IMG/VR virus record: IMGVR_UViG_3300033997_000092
Location: 124,001 to 188,000 of that record
Origin: a virus
Strand: one strand, 5' to 3'
DNA: 64,000 nucleotides
In this document: piece by piece, positions 25,235 to 32,949 of the stretch
How the letters are laid out: every line of letters begins with the position of its first letter
How positions within the stretch are numbered: the first letter of the stretch is position 1
The notes under the pieces: model-generated
What the model saw: the letters and a program-made list of their open reading frames with translations, nothing else
Databases searched by the model: none
Told to the model about the DNA's origin: nothing
Translations under genes and position numbers: made by a program

Positions 25235-25861
25235 ATGCTTATTGTATTTGAAGGAATGGACGGTTCAGGTAAATCAGAACAAAGTTCTAGGCTTGTACAA
25301 TATTTCAATCGCATCGGACTGAAAGCTGTGCTATTACGTGAACCTGGCTCTACACCTCTAGGCGAAAATGTCCGTGATATAGTAAAGTTCCGTCCAAACA
25401 ACATGCAGATTAGTGTTTGCGCCGAAACACTGTTAATCTTTGCTTCGCGCGCCCAGCTCGTAATAGATATAAAACAGTATTTGGAAGATGGATATATTGT
25501 TGTACTTGATCGTTGGGTATTTTCTACCTACGTGTATCAGTGCATTGCTAAAGGTGCTCCCGCAGAGGACATCGTAAACCTTTTCTATATCTCTAAGGCA
25601 AATACCGTTGTTCCTGATTTGATCATATACATGGAAAACTCTAGTTCTGTTGTCAAGCGTCCTGATGATAAACTGGAGCAAGACACCGTCGATAAAAGAG
25701 ACATTATGCTTGAAGCTTACCGCAAGCTATTCAAACAAGGCCATGACTCAAAGCTTATGGGTACATTGTTTAAGCCGTACATCGATTGCCCAATTACTCA
25801 TATCGATATAGCCGGTTACCGTATTGAACAAACTGAAGAAAAAATCAAAGCATTATTTTGA
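25235..25861 (+). CDS. tmk: Thymidylate (dTMP) kinase
   Basis: The 208-residue protein has the P-loop FEGMDGSGKS (6-15), LREPGSTPLGENVRDI, ETLLIFASRAQLV and DRWVFSTYVYQ, all in the order and spacing of bacterial Tmk (about 210 aa). It phosphorylates dTMP to dTDP for DNA synthesis. The ATG at 25235 is preferred over an in-frame TTG at 25223 because GGAG lies 6 bp before it. It ends at a bidirectional terminator. The DRW in place of the usual DRY/DRF is a mild variation. Confidence 0.93.
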   Translation: MLIVFEGMDGSGKSEQSSRLVQYFNRIGLKAVLLREPGSTPLGENVRDIVKFRPNNMQISVCAETLLIFASRAQLVIDIKQYLEDGYIVVLDRWVFSTYVYQCIAKGAPAEDIVNLFYISKANTVVPDLIIYMENSSSVVKRPDDKLEQDTVDKRDIMLEAYRKLFKQGHDSKLMGTLFKPYIDCPITHIDIAGYRIEQTEEKIKALF

Positions 25862-25863
25862 CC

Positions 25864-25896
25864 AAAAAAAGGGAGCTCCTAATGGGCTCCCTTTTT
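25864..25896. terminator. Bidirectional intrinsic terminator
   Basis: GGGAGC (25871-25876) and GCTCCC (25886-25891), flanked by A7 on the left and T5 on the right, close both converging genes. The left flank TTTTGACC plus A-run and the stem equal those of the element at 9047-9090. Confidence 0.9.
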
Positions 25897-25903
25897 CATT
25901 TCC

Positions 25904-26185
25904 TCAGAGTGTTCTTACTTTGTCCAAGAACGCCCCGTCTTTTAACAACGTCCAGTCTCCTGACAACAACTTCACTAACCGTACAGCCTTGACTGCTTGG
26001 TTAGATAATTCACCTGCCACATTCAACTGTTCATAGTGAGGAAGTACAGCATTGTAAGTTGCGCTGACTTCGCTGTTACCAACAGACCCATCTACCGCAC
26101 CCTTCAAAACTGTTTTACAATCCTCATAAACGCGATTGCTGTCCACGATAGTACCTCTCTGTGTTGTGCTGTATCGCACTATCAA
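25904..26185 (-). CDS. Hypothetical protein, 93 aa
   Basis: A lone minus-strand gene. The start is TTG at 26185, or GTG at 26179, behind AGGAGATAAT. Helical, without a known domain. Its upstream region faces promoter P1 (26204-26260) on the other strand, so the two promoters overlap or adjoin. Confidence 0.55.
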   Translation of the reverse strand: MIVRYSTTQRGTIVDSNRVYEDCKTVLKGAVDGSVGNSEVSATYNAVLPHYEQLNVAGELSNQAVKAVRLVKLLSGDWTLLKDGAFLDKVRTL

Positions 26186-26203
26186 ATTATCTCCTAATCA
26201 CTA

Positions 26204-26260
26204 TCTCTGTTATCCGTTGCATAAATAGGCTATTGACCTACGACTCTAACCCTTGTATAA
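26204..26260 (+). promoter_or_regulatory. Sigma70 promoter P1 of the conserved-block family
   Basis: TTGACC (26232-26237), 17 bp spacer and TATAAT (26255-26260). The upstream block CTCTGTTATCCGTTGC then ATAAATAGG is shared with four other promoters in the window. It drives the gene at 26310. Confidence 0.85.
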
Positions 26261-26309
26261 TTCTCCCATCTGCTACAGAGCAGATTAACCCACTATCAAG
26301 GAGTTTGAA

Positions 26310-26702
26310 ATGAGCCATTTAGAAACTGTTGATGCTGAGCAATATACTGCCTTGCAGCGTGTTGCCACTAAGTCACACGGTGCCGTTGTTATTCTATCTT
26401 GGGCAACCGAACGCTTGTTACTTGTTCTGGATGAGCAGACAGGTGAAACTAAAACTGTTCCAGTCAGTGAAGTCACACACATCATTGACTATGACATCCG
26501 AAGCGTTGAACGTCAGTTGACTGATGTTGTTGTGGAGTATCTGACTTCCGATTGCTCTGACTTAGATTCTGACTCAGACCTGTACGGTGTTGTGTCTGAA
26601 GCACTGGACAGTGATGATTCAAACCGAATCAAAGATTACTTCCAGCGCTTTATCGACAACTTGAACTGGAACTCTATTCAGAAGAAGGTCGAAGCTAACT
26701 AA
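26310..26702 (+). CDS. Hypothetical protein, 130 aa, behind strong promoter P1
   Basis: CAAGGAGTTTGAA precedes the ATG. The N-terminal half is beta-rich, the C-terminal half acidic (SDCSDLDSDSDL) then helical. A hairpin CTGGGGA/TCCCCAG (26708-26729) follows the stop without a U-tract. Being behind a near-consensus sigma70 promoter, it is a candidate early, host-interacting protein; the activity is unknown. Confidence 0.65.
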   Translation: MSHLETVDAEQYTALQRVATKSHGAVVILSWATERLLLVLDEQTGETKTVPVSEVTHIIDYDIRSVERQLTDVVVEYLTSDCSDLDSDSDLYGVVSEALDSDDSNRIKDYFQRFIDNLNWNSIQKKVEAN

Positions 26703-26749
26703 ACTGTCTGGGGAGCATGGTCTCCCCAGCACTGGCACAAACTTCATAT

Positions 26750-26806
26750 CTCTGTTATCCGTTGCATAAATAGGATATTGACTTTGCCTATATCCTAGTG
26801 TATAAT
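26750..26806 (+). promoter_or_regulatory. Sigma70 promoter P2 with dyad over the -35
   Basis: TTGACT (26778-26783), 17 bp spacer and TATAAT (26801-26806). The upstream block matches P1. A perfect inverted repeat TAGGATAT (26771-26778)/ATATCCTA (26790-26797) straddles the -35, as an operator would. It drives the gene at 26878. Confidence 0.85.
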
Positions 26807-26877
26807 ACACCTAGCCAATGAGCTAAAACTATTGTGTCAATTATGGCATCAATGATTAACTATTAAGGAATACAAAA

Positions 26878-27345
26878 ATGAACAATACAAAAATGTTAGC
26901 CGATTCTTCTCTTTCTGTTTCTGTACAACGCCACCGTTTAGTTATCGTGGGTAATGTGTTTGAAGAAACAGGCGCCGTATCTCGCACCCTGTGCCGTATC
27001 CCTCTTACCGACAAATCTCCAGAAGAGGTTGTCGAGCATGTCAAACAAATGCTGTCTGCTTTACCTATCTACACACCTATCAAGTTGTTTGACTCAGAAG
27101 GTTATCCTGCTGACGTCCGTATTTACGGTAACTACTGGGTAGTGTTTAAAGAGACAGCGGGCCGCAGCGCTATCCGAATTCGTGTCGATGCACAAAAACT
27201 CCATGCAGATATACCTTACATGGCACTTCGCATCTGCCTGAAATACGGCCTTGATGAAACGAGCCCTACGTACATCGTCCTGTGTAAATCACTTCAGGCA
27301 ATGTATGACGCCAAATTCCGTAAATACCTGCGGGGTACAGTATGA
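26878..27345 (+). CDS. Hypothetical protein, 155 aa, behind promoter P2
   Basis: AAGGAATACAAAA precedes the ATG. Alpha/beta protein with a central segment (PIYTPIKLFDSEGYPADVRIYG) of no recognised family. It overlaps the next gene by ATGA. The promoter suggests early expression. Confidence 0.62.
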   Translation: MNNTKMLADSSLSVSVQRHRLVIVGNVFEETGAVSRTLCRIPLTDKSPEEVVEHVKQMLSALPIYTPIKLFDSEGYPADVRIYGNYWVVFKETAGRSAIRIRVDAQKLHADIPYMALRICLKYGLDETSPTYIVLCKSLQAMYDAKFRKYLRGTV

Positions 27346-27821
27346 TTGCTTATGCTTTCTTGCGTAATGTAAATATCGAACCAACAACTACTTTCTTTGA
27401 TCTGCTGGCTCCCATCGATTGTGATGGGGCCAACCAGAATGCTCTGCAACTGGAGTTGATCTTAGAAGCTATCGTCAATCACATGCCTGAACGCACACGC
27501 ATCCTGAATTCAATCAAGCTGCGTGTTGCTTACCAGCAGGCACCGTGGTCGCTTAGGTGTTTGACGCCTATGAGTCGTGCTTTAGATGCTTTGAGTCCTA
27601 AACTCAAAGAGCAATTGGATAAGTACATGGCTTTGCCTTACAAGCAATACCCTTTCTTGTCCTGCTACGATTCTCGCAGGATAGGAAAGATCGTTGACCT
27701 GCGTAACGTAGTCTGGTTCGATCCTGTAACTAGCTCACTGTTGACGTACAACAAGAATGCTATTGACGCATTCTTTCTTACGTTGCCTGCTACTACGGAG
27801 TATATCGATGGCAGAAAATAA
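27342..27821 (+). CDS. Hypothetical protein, 159 aa
   Basis: It overlaps the gene before by ATGA and the next by 14 bp. Mostly helical; no recognised domain, no membrane segment. Confidence 0.6.
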   Translation: MIAYAFLRNVNIEPTTTFFDLLAPIDCDGANQNALQLELILEAIVNHMPERTRILNSIKLRVAYQQAPWSLRCLTPMSRALDALSPKLKEQLDKYMALPYKQYPFLSCYDSRRIGKIVDLRNVVWFDPVTSSLLTYNKNAIDAFFLTLPATTEYIDGRK

Positions 27822-27987
27822 AACAGCACGGCTGGTCGATAAGAACCGAAAGCTGACCGCTCTGTTAGTCACTGCAAAGAAAGACTACCGTGACCTGAAG
27901 AACAATTACCATGCAGCACTTCAGTTGCTTTCGGCGTATACAAACAAAAGCATGGAAGAATTAAAACAACAATTGGAAAAACAGTAA
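27808..27987 (+). CDS. Hypothetical coiled-coil peptide, 59 aa
   Basis: ATG at 27808 with ACGGAG 9 bp upstream. Lys-rich helical sequence (MAENKTARLVDKNRKLTALL) with heptads. It ends TAATG on the next start. Confidence 0.6.
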   Translation: MAENKTARLVDKNRKLTALLVTAKKDYRDLKNNYHAALQLLSAYTNKSMEELKQQLEKQ

Positions 27988-28142
27988 TGAAACCAAAGCA
28001 AACTAAACTTGTACAGCCTTCAGGTAAAATAGTTGTGGTTGTATCAAAGCGGCGCCTTGCACATACAGGCACCATCCACATCAACTCAAATTCAGAAACA
28101 GGGTCTTTGTATGAAACAAGACATAATCCAGTACAACAGTAA
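27987..28142 (+). CDS. Hypothetical peptide, 51 aa
   Basis: A short ORF beginning at TAATG, coding MKPKQTKLVQPSGKIVVVVS and 31 more residues. It runs 32 bp into the start of the NADAR gene. Coupling to its upstream neighbour supports translation. Function unknown. Confidence 0.45.
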   Translation: MKPKQTKLVQPSGKIVVVVSKRRLAHTGTIHINSNSETGSLYETRHNPVQQ

Positions 28143-28656
28143 AATCGCAGGCACGGAATACCTGAGTTCGTTCTATATTTGTTCTCTGGTTGTCCGTGTC
28201 CGTGATAAGAAAGGCAATGAGTTATTGTTGACTTTCAATTCCGTTGAAGCGGCTTTTCATTACTTCAAAACGAAGACGCCGTTGTTCCGTGAAAAGATTT
28301 ATAGCTGTTCGATGCCTAGCAAAGCACGGTACTATGGCTCTGAGAAATCCGGCTGCCCGATGCGTGATGACTGGGATGAAATCAAATCCCGCGTTATGTA
28401 CAAACTCAACTTAGCTAAGTTTACCCAGAACCTCCTTCTCGGTACTTGGCTTGTTGCTACAGGCGAAGCCAAACTTATCGAGTTTTCCCCTTGGGATAAA
28501 GTTGACAACTTCTGGGGCGTCAACGAAAAAGGTGAGGGTAAAAACAAACACGGCCGCATCCTGACAAAAGTCCGCGCTAAACTGTCTGGTCGTAAGTACA
28601 AAATGTCCGACTTAGATCCAAGTGATCTGATTGTCGATATGTCCGAATATTATTAG
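28111..28656 (+). CDS. NADAR-domain (YbiA-like) protein
   Basis: The 181-residue protein fits the NADAR/YbiA family: FNSVEAAFHYFKT, PSKARYYG, MRDDWDEIKSRVMYKLNLAKF (W and M...K pattern), LLLGTWLVATGEAKLIEFSPWD (LxxTGxxxLxE...D), FWG, and KHGRILTKVRAKL. Such proteins cleave N-glycosidic bonds in ADP-ribosylated molecules; some reverse guanine ADP-ribosylation made by DarT-type toxins. In a phage it may protect DNA or NAD-linked pools from host defence. This is inferred from family and context. It starts inside the preceding small ORF. Confidence 0.75.
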   Translation: MKQDIIQYNSKIAGTEYLSSFYICSLVVRVRDKKGNELLLTFNSVEAAFHYFKTKTPLFREKIYSCSMPSKARYYGSEKSGCPMRDDWDEIKSRVMYKLNLAKFTQNLLLGTWLVATGEAKLIEFSPWDKVDNFWGVNEKGEGKNKHGRILTKVRAKLSGRKYKMSDLDPSDLIVDMSEYY

Positions 28657-28666
28657 GAGAAGTGCG

Positions 28667-29602
28667 ATGGTTGATATTAATGCAATTGCCGATTTACTTA
28701 TCGGTGCTTATCATTTAGCTTCAACGTCAGGTAAAGACGTTGTTGTTACCCGTGACATTCTCGATAAAGTTATGGGTGCAGACAACACTGAGTCAGACCG
28801 TATAGCTAATCTGCATGCCGTGCAGACTCTTTTGGCTCAACGGGACTTTGGCTTTGTTAGCTATCGTATGCAGGATCATCCTGTGTATCTGATCTCCAAC
28901 AACCTCAAAGATAAGATTGATTCTGCTGGACGTATCACTGATGATCACGTTAATCAAATGGTACGCAAGCAACGCAGTCGTGGTTTGGCAGCTATTCGTG
29001 ATTTGGCTGATTTGGATATGAGCGAATCCTTGCTGACCAAATCAACGTGTTCGGCTATCGGCCATTCCCGCATCGGTTACGTTGTACACAAAGACGGGAA
29101 GACTACCGTACAACAGAGCCAAGTGCGTTGTGTGCGTTGTGGTGCGTCAGGCTTGAAGTCATTACCTGCATTCATTATCGAAATGAAAGCTGTCAGTAAG
29201 ACTAAGCCTAACCAGTTGAAGATCACAGGCGTTTGTATTTCTGACTATGCCACAACCGACGTTGTTGAGTTGTCTTGGCGTGATGTCATTCACGTACCTG
29301 GACGTCGTAGCAACGTATTGTCTAAGGCCGCAGCTACATTCCCCCAATCTATCGCGCAAACTGATACTTACTTGCGTGATGTAATTGCAGAAGCAACTAT
29401 GTCTGGTACTGGTGATGACTGCAAACCTGAGAAAGCCCGTTTGCTTAAAGCTCCGTCCAAAAACAAAGATGCTTCTCAAAATAAAGTCAAAGAAGCTCCG
29501 CCGAAGAAAGTGCGTGACAAAAAGCCAGCTAAAGCTAAGCCAGCTAAAGCCGATAAGGACAAAGCTAAAAAGGATAAAACTGACCAGAAGAAACCACGTT
29601 AG
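28667..29602 (+). CDS. Hypothetical protein with CVRC pair and Lys-rich tail, 311 aa
   Basis: AGGAGAAGTGCG precedes the ATG. Helical N-terminal region, then CVRCGASG near residue 158, a possible half zinc site. The last 60 residues are Lys/Ala/Pro/Asp low complexity (KAKPAKADKDKAKKDK). Tails of this type are shared by many replication proteins in this window. Unknown function, possibly nucleic-acid associated. Confidence 0.62.
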   Translation: MVDINAIADLLIGAYHLASTSGKDVVVTRDILDKVMGADNTESDRIANLHAVQTLLAQRDFGFVSYRMQDHPVYLISNNLKDKIDSAGRITDDHVNQMVRKQRSRGLAAIRDLADLDMSESLLTKSTCSAIGHSRIGYVVHKDGKTTVQQSQVRCVRCGASGLKSLPAFIIEMKAVSKTKPNQLKITGVCISDYATTDVVELSWRDVIHVPGRRSNVLSKAAATFPQSIAQTDTYLRDVIAEATMSGTGDDCKPEKARLLKAPSKNKDASQNKVKEAPPKKVRDKKPAKAKPAKADKDKAKKDKTDQKKPR

Positions 29603-29638
29603 CCTGAGTGCGGAGCTTGTCTCCGCTGGAGATTTTGT

Positions 29639-30163
29639 ATGATCGACACCAATAATGTAGTAGCTCATTTGATGTCAAAGCCGTTTCCGAAAGCAACAGT
29701 GAAGTCGCCTAAGTTTTGGTTTTTCGTAGGTAACACACCTACAGAATATTTTATGCGTATGCCTGATGAAGGACAGTCATGTGGTGTACATTGTTCCTTT
29801 GTAACGATGCAGGAACCTTTACGGGAAGTTAAAATAACACTGGCTAACTTTGTCGATGACCTGCGCTTATCCGCACGATCTGTTTTGATGCAGATGAAAT
29901 TGCTTTGTATGTCTGAGCATTGCTGCTCTCCTAGTATGGATAAGTTTGTTGCTTGTCCTGAAAAGATTGACGAGTTTGTGCAAGAACTCCGCATCTATAT
30001 GGTAGAAACAAAGAATCCGCTATTCCCGATATTGGATTTTGTCGAAATCTATCTTGATAAAGCCAATCAGTCTGTTTGTGTGCGTGTAGTGCCTAACTAT
30101 GTCGGCATTTGCAAATCAGCGCGTGAACATTCGATTCCTTTGTTTGATTCAATGCAGGTATAG
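29639..30163 (+). CDS. Hypothetical protein, 174 aa
   Basis: CTGGAGATTTTGT precedes the ATG. Several Cys residues (SCGVHC, CMSEHCCS) may be structural. No family recognised. Confidence 0.6.
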   Translation: MIDTNNVVAHLMSKPFPKATVKSPKFWFFVGNTPTEYFMRMPDEGQSCGVHCSFVTMQEPLREVKITLANFVDDLRLSARSVLMQMKLLCMSEHCCSPSMDKFVACPEKIDEFVQELRIYMVETKNPLFPILDFVEIYLDKANQSVCVRVVPNYVGICKSAREHSIPLFDSMQV

Positions 30164-30164
30164 T

Positions 30165-30410
30165 ATGGCGACTTATCATCTTGCTTTGCCTAAAGGCCTA
30201 CACAAGGCCAATTACAAAAACTGGATTGTTGTCCAACAAATATCTCCTGGTACATTTGTTAAGTTCAACTCTACCCATAAATACAAGCGTGATGACTTTG
30301 AAGCTGTTGGTATTATGGATGTTGTTGAGCTTGTATCTAAACTGCAGGCACAAATTGCAACGTACCAGGACGTCTTATCAAAACTATTAAGGAAATCCAA
30401 ATGCGACTGA
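30165..30410 (+). CDS. Hypothetical protein, 81 aa
   Basis: The ATG at 30165 follows the previous stop at once; the frame can be opened upstream to 30099 but that would overlap the neighbour by 65 bp. A beta-rich first half and a helical second half. Overlaps the next gene by 10 bp. Confidence 0.6.
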   Translation: MATYHLALPKGLHKANYKNWIVVQQISPGTFVKFNSTHKYKRDDFEAVGIMDVVELVSKLQAQIATYQDVLSKLLRKSKCD

Positions 30411-30745
30411 CCGTTCTATGTGTTCCTCCGTACGATCAGCAACAGCCTGACGATTACAAAAATTTCTTAGATTTACTTCAGGAATTCTGTAAACAATTTG
30501 AACCCGGCGAAATCTTTACTACTGTCGGAATTTACCCTGATGGAAGCCTTAAATGGAACGGTGTTCCTGCAAAGAATCTTCCTGACCACATTTTGTACAA
30601 TATTATGAATCGGGGCGGCCGTACATTTTTAGTAAACGGTCTTGTATTCAACGCGGGAGCTTATGACCAGCACGAATTGCGTAATCTTTACGAGATTTAT
30701 TCCCAACGCTGTGCTGCTAAGCACGACACTCAACCTTATTGCTGA
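30401..30745 (+). CDS. Hypothetical protein, 114 aa
   Basis: AAGGAAATCCAA precedes the ATG inside the end of the upstream gene. Alpha/beta sequence without a recognised domain. Confidence 0.6.
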   Translation: MRLTVLCVPPYDQQQPDDYKNFLDLLQEFCKQFEPGEIFTTVGIYPDGSLKWNGVPAKNLPDHILYNIMNRGGRTFLVNGLVFNAGAYDQHELRNLYEIYSQRCAAKHDTQPYC

Positions 30746-30753
30746 GGTACACT

Positions 30754-31419
30754 ATGTCAAAGTTTAATGTTTTGGAAACGGAATACACTGATATAAAATC
30801 AAAAGAGACTTTTAAATGTGCGATGCTTTGTAACAACTCACGCATAAAGTTTGGCTTCCTTATGACTCAGGGACTTGTAGCTATGGTACCTGGCTATAAG
30901 CCATTAGTGTTTATGCTTATGAATGATCACCACAAAGCGGCTGCCTCAGGTACGATTGTTATAAAATCGTCTGGTATTTCTGATGTTGACTGCCGTACAG
31001 TAGTAAACGCTTTTGCTTCTGCGTTGGATGACAAACTAACCAACGTGTTGATTGCTGTTCCTACGTATGATATTTCTGACATTGAATCGGTTGAACCCAA
31101 CTATGCAACTATACTGACCTCGTACACTTTCGCGTATTTAGATTCTTCAAACTACTACGAAGGTACGTTTGGCTTGAAGACTTCGGTTTGTACAAGTTCT
31201 TGTTCGGTGGATGTCCTTGTATATGATTTGGAGTACACTAAAGAAACTCTATCTACTGGCGAAATGGTTGAACAAAATTACCCTATGCCAATTGATGAAT
31301 TGTGTGGGACATTCAAACTTTCTTTAGATATGTTTGTGTTTGATAAGACATGCAGCGATGTTGCATCGGACGGTGCATCCAACGTGGTATTAGTTGACTC
31401 TTCCAGTACACTACAGTAG
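30754..31419 (+). CDS. Hypothetical protein, 221 aa
   Basis: TGAGGTACACT precedes the ATG at 30754. Beta-rich protein with many Ser, Thr and Cys (SVCTSSCSVDVLVYD). Resembles small surface or virion proteins in composition only. It ends 7 bp before the UV endonuclease start. Confidence 0.6.
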   Translation: MSKFNVLETEYTDIKSKETFKCAMLCNNSRIKFGFLMTQGLVAMVPGYKPLVFMLMNDHHKAAASGTIVIKSSGISDVDCRTVVNAFASALDDKLTNVLIAVPTYDISDIESVEPNYATILTSYTFAYLDSSNYYEGTFGLKTSVCTSSCSVDVLVYDLEYTKETLSTGEMVEQNYPMPIDELCGTFKLSLDMFVFDKTCSDVASDGASNVVLVDSSSTLQ

Positions 31420-31426
31420 GTACAGT

Positions 31427-32461
31427 ATGCGTATAGGTTTTGCATGTAAGTATGTCCATCCTGACCAAAGTCTTCCTAAGAAGCACCTGAAAGAAATCGA
31501 AGGCCGTTACAACATGCGAAGCACTACGGCCACACGCTGCCGTAACGATCCTGACTGGCAGGATTTGTTATGGGAGATTGCTGAGCATAACGCACAGTGT
31601 ATTATTAACCTCGTAGAATACGTTAGCTCTTTGCCAAAAATGGCACACATGGTCCGTATAAGCAGTGATGTTCTTCCACTGTACACTCATGTTGAGTTTC
31701 AACATTTCTACAAACGCAAAGATGTCCGCACTATGTTAGCTAAATGCCTGGCTCCTGCAGGTCAGTTAGCCCGTGACAAGGATATCCGACTTAGCTTTCA
31801 TCCAGGTCAGTTCTGTGTGTTAGCTTCTGATAGACCAGATGTAGTTGAGAACTCTATCCTTGAGTTTGAATACCATACAGACGTTGCCAAGTACATGGGT
31901 TACTGCAAATCGTTTCAGGATTTTAAATGCAATGTTCATCTGTCGGGTAAGGGCGGTGTAGAACAATTCCGTAAGACGTTTAAGAAGTTGAGTCCTGAGG
32001 CACGTAATATCCTTACGATAGAGAACGACGAGTATAGTGCAGGCCTTGATTATGTATTGTTTGTGTCTGACATTGTTCCAATCGTTTTAGATATTCACCA
32101 CAATTGGATAAACACAGGCAACTACATACGACCGTCAGACCCCCGCGTTAGGCAGGTTTTAGATAGTTGGCAAGGCAAACGTCCTACCATGCACTATTCG
32201 TATAGCCGTGAAGAAGTTCTGCTGAGTGCTGGCCATAAGTGTAAATACACTAACCCAAACATGGATAAACTTTTAAAGCGTGGCGCTGTATCAGGTAAGT
32301 TAAGGGCCCACAGCGACTTTTATCCAAATGTATCTGCCAATCGTTGGGCACTAAGTTTTTTGCCTGAGTTTGATATTATGTGTGAGAGCAAGATGAAAAA
32401 CTTGGCTTCACTGGAACTAATTGAATTTTACAGGAGCATACATGCAAGCAATGCTACTTAG
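31427..32461 (+). CDS. UV-damage endonuclease (UvsE/UVDE family)
   Basis: The 344-residue protein has the TIM-barrel signatures of UV-damage endonucleases: MRIGFACKY start, HMVRISSDVLPLYTH, SFHPGQFCVL, NVHLSGKGG, LTIENDE and VLDIHHNW. The His, Glu and Asp residues in these strands bind the metals. The enzyme nicks 5' of UV photoproducts and other lesions and begins repair without photolyase. It may also mend damage inflicted by host nucleases. Its length is typical (about 300-350 aa). Start ATG at 31427 rather than upstream in-frame starts because the upstream gene ends there. Confidence 0.9.
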   Translation: MRIGFACKYVHPDQSLPKKHLKEIEGRYNMRSTTATRCRNDPDWQDLLWEIAEHNAQCIINLVEYVSSLPKMAHMVRISSDVLPLYTHVEFQHFYKRKDVRTMLAKCLAPAGQLARDKDIRLSFHPGQFCVLASDRPDVVENSILEFEYHTDVAKYMGYCKSFQDFKCNVHLSGKGGVEQFRKTFKKLSPEARNILTIENDEYSAGLDYVLFVSDIVPIVLDIHHNWINTGNYIRPSDPRVRQVLDSWQGKRPTMHYSYSREEVLLSAGHKCKYTNPNMDKLLKRGAVSGKLRAHSDFYPNVSANRWALSFLPEFDIMCESKMKNLASLELIEFYRSIHASNAT

Positions 32462-32732
32462 TGATTTGGACGCATCTGCCATAATCTATGGTTTCCGTCC
32501 TCGCACAGAAAAAGAAAACGTGCAAGAATACCGTAATGAGTTTGCCGTTGCTTTACGCCGCGGCGGTCACGGTGAATCTGCCTTCTGTGTTTATACCAGT
32601 TTGCGTCGTGATGACTTCTCTGGTCAGAATCCATTTGACGTACTCAAAATATTCGACAAAGTTAAAGCACTAGAAGATGATCCGAAGTATCTTCATGTGG
32701 AAGCTTTGCCCCGTTATAAGGCGTCCTCGTAA
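32442..32732 (+). CDS. Hypothetical protein, 96 aa
   Basis: CAGGAGCATAC precedes the ATG, which lies 20 bp inside the UV endonuclease gene. Alpha/beta with basic patches. Family not recognised. Confidence 0.6.
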   Translation: MQAMLLSDLDASAIIYGFRPRTEKENVQEYRNEFAVALRRGGHGESAFCVYTSLRRDDFSGQNPFDVLKIFDKVKALEDDPKYLHVEALPRYKASS

Positions 32733-32759
32733 GGCTGTAATCGTTGGAGTGTAAACGAT

Positions 32760-32927
32760 ATGAAAGAAATTCGCAGAGACATCTACCGTGATGGCCTCAA
32801 CAAAATGCCATATCCTCAACTGGACAGAACGTATGCCAGCTTGATGGGTTCGCAACCTAATCTACGTGAGAGTGCGGCTCGCCGTGCTGCTATGCAGCGC
32901 CGTGTATTGCGTAGCTTATTAAAATAA
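32760..32927 (+). CDS. Hypothetical basic peptide, 55 aa
   Basis: GTTGGAGTGTAAACGAT precedes the ATG. Arg-rich and helical (MKEIRRDIYRDGLNK start, RRAAMQRRVLRSLLK end). Missed by ORF size limits but it fills the gap between two genes. Function unknown. Confidence 0.5.
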   Translation: MKEIRRDIYRDGLNKMPYPQLDRTYASLMGSQPNLRESAARRAAMQRRVLRSLLK

Positions 32928-32949
32928 TGTCAATAGAAGGAAATATACT

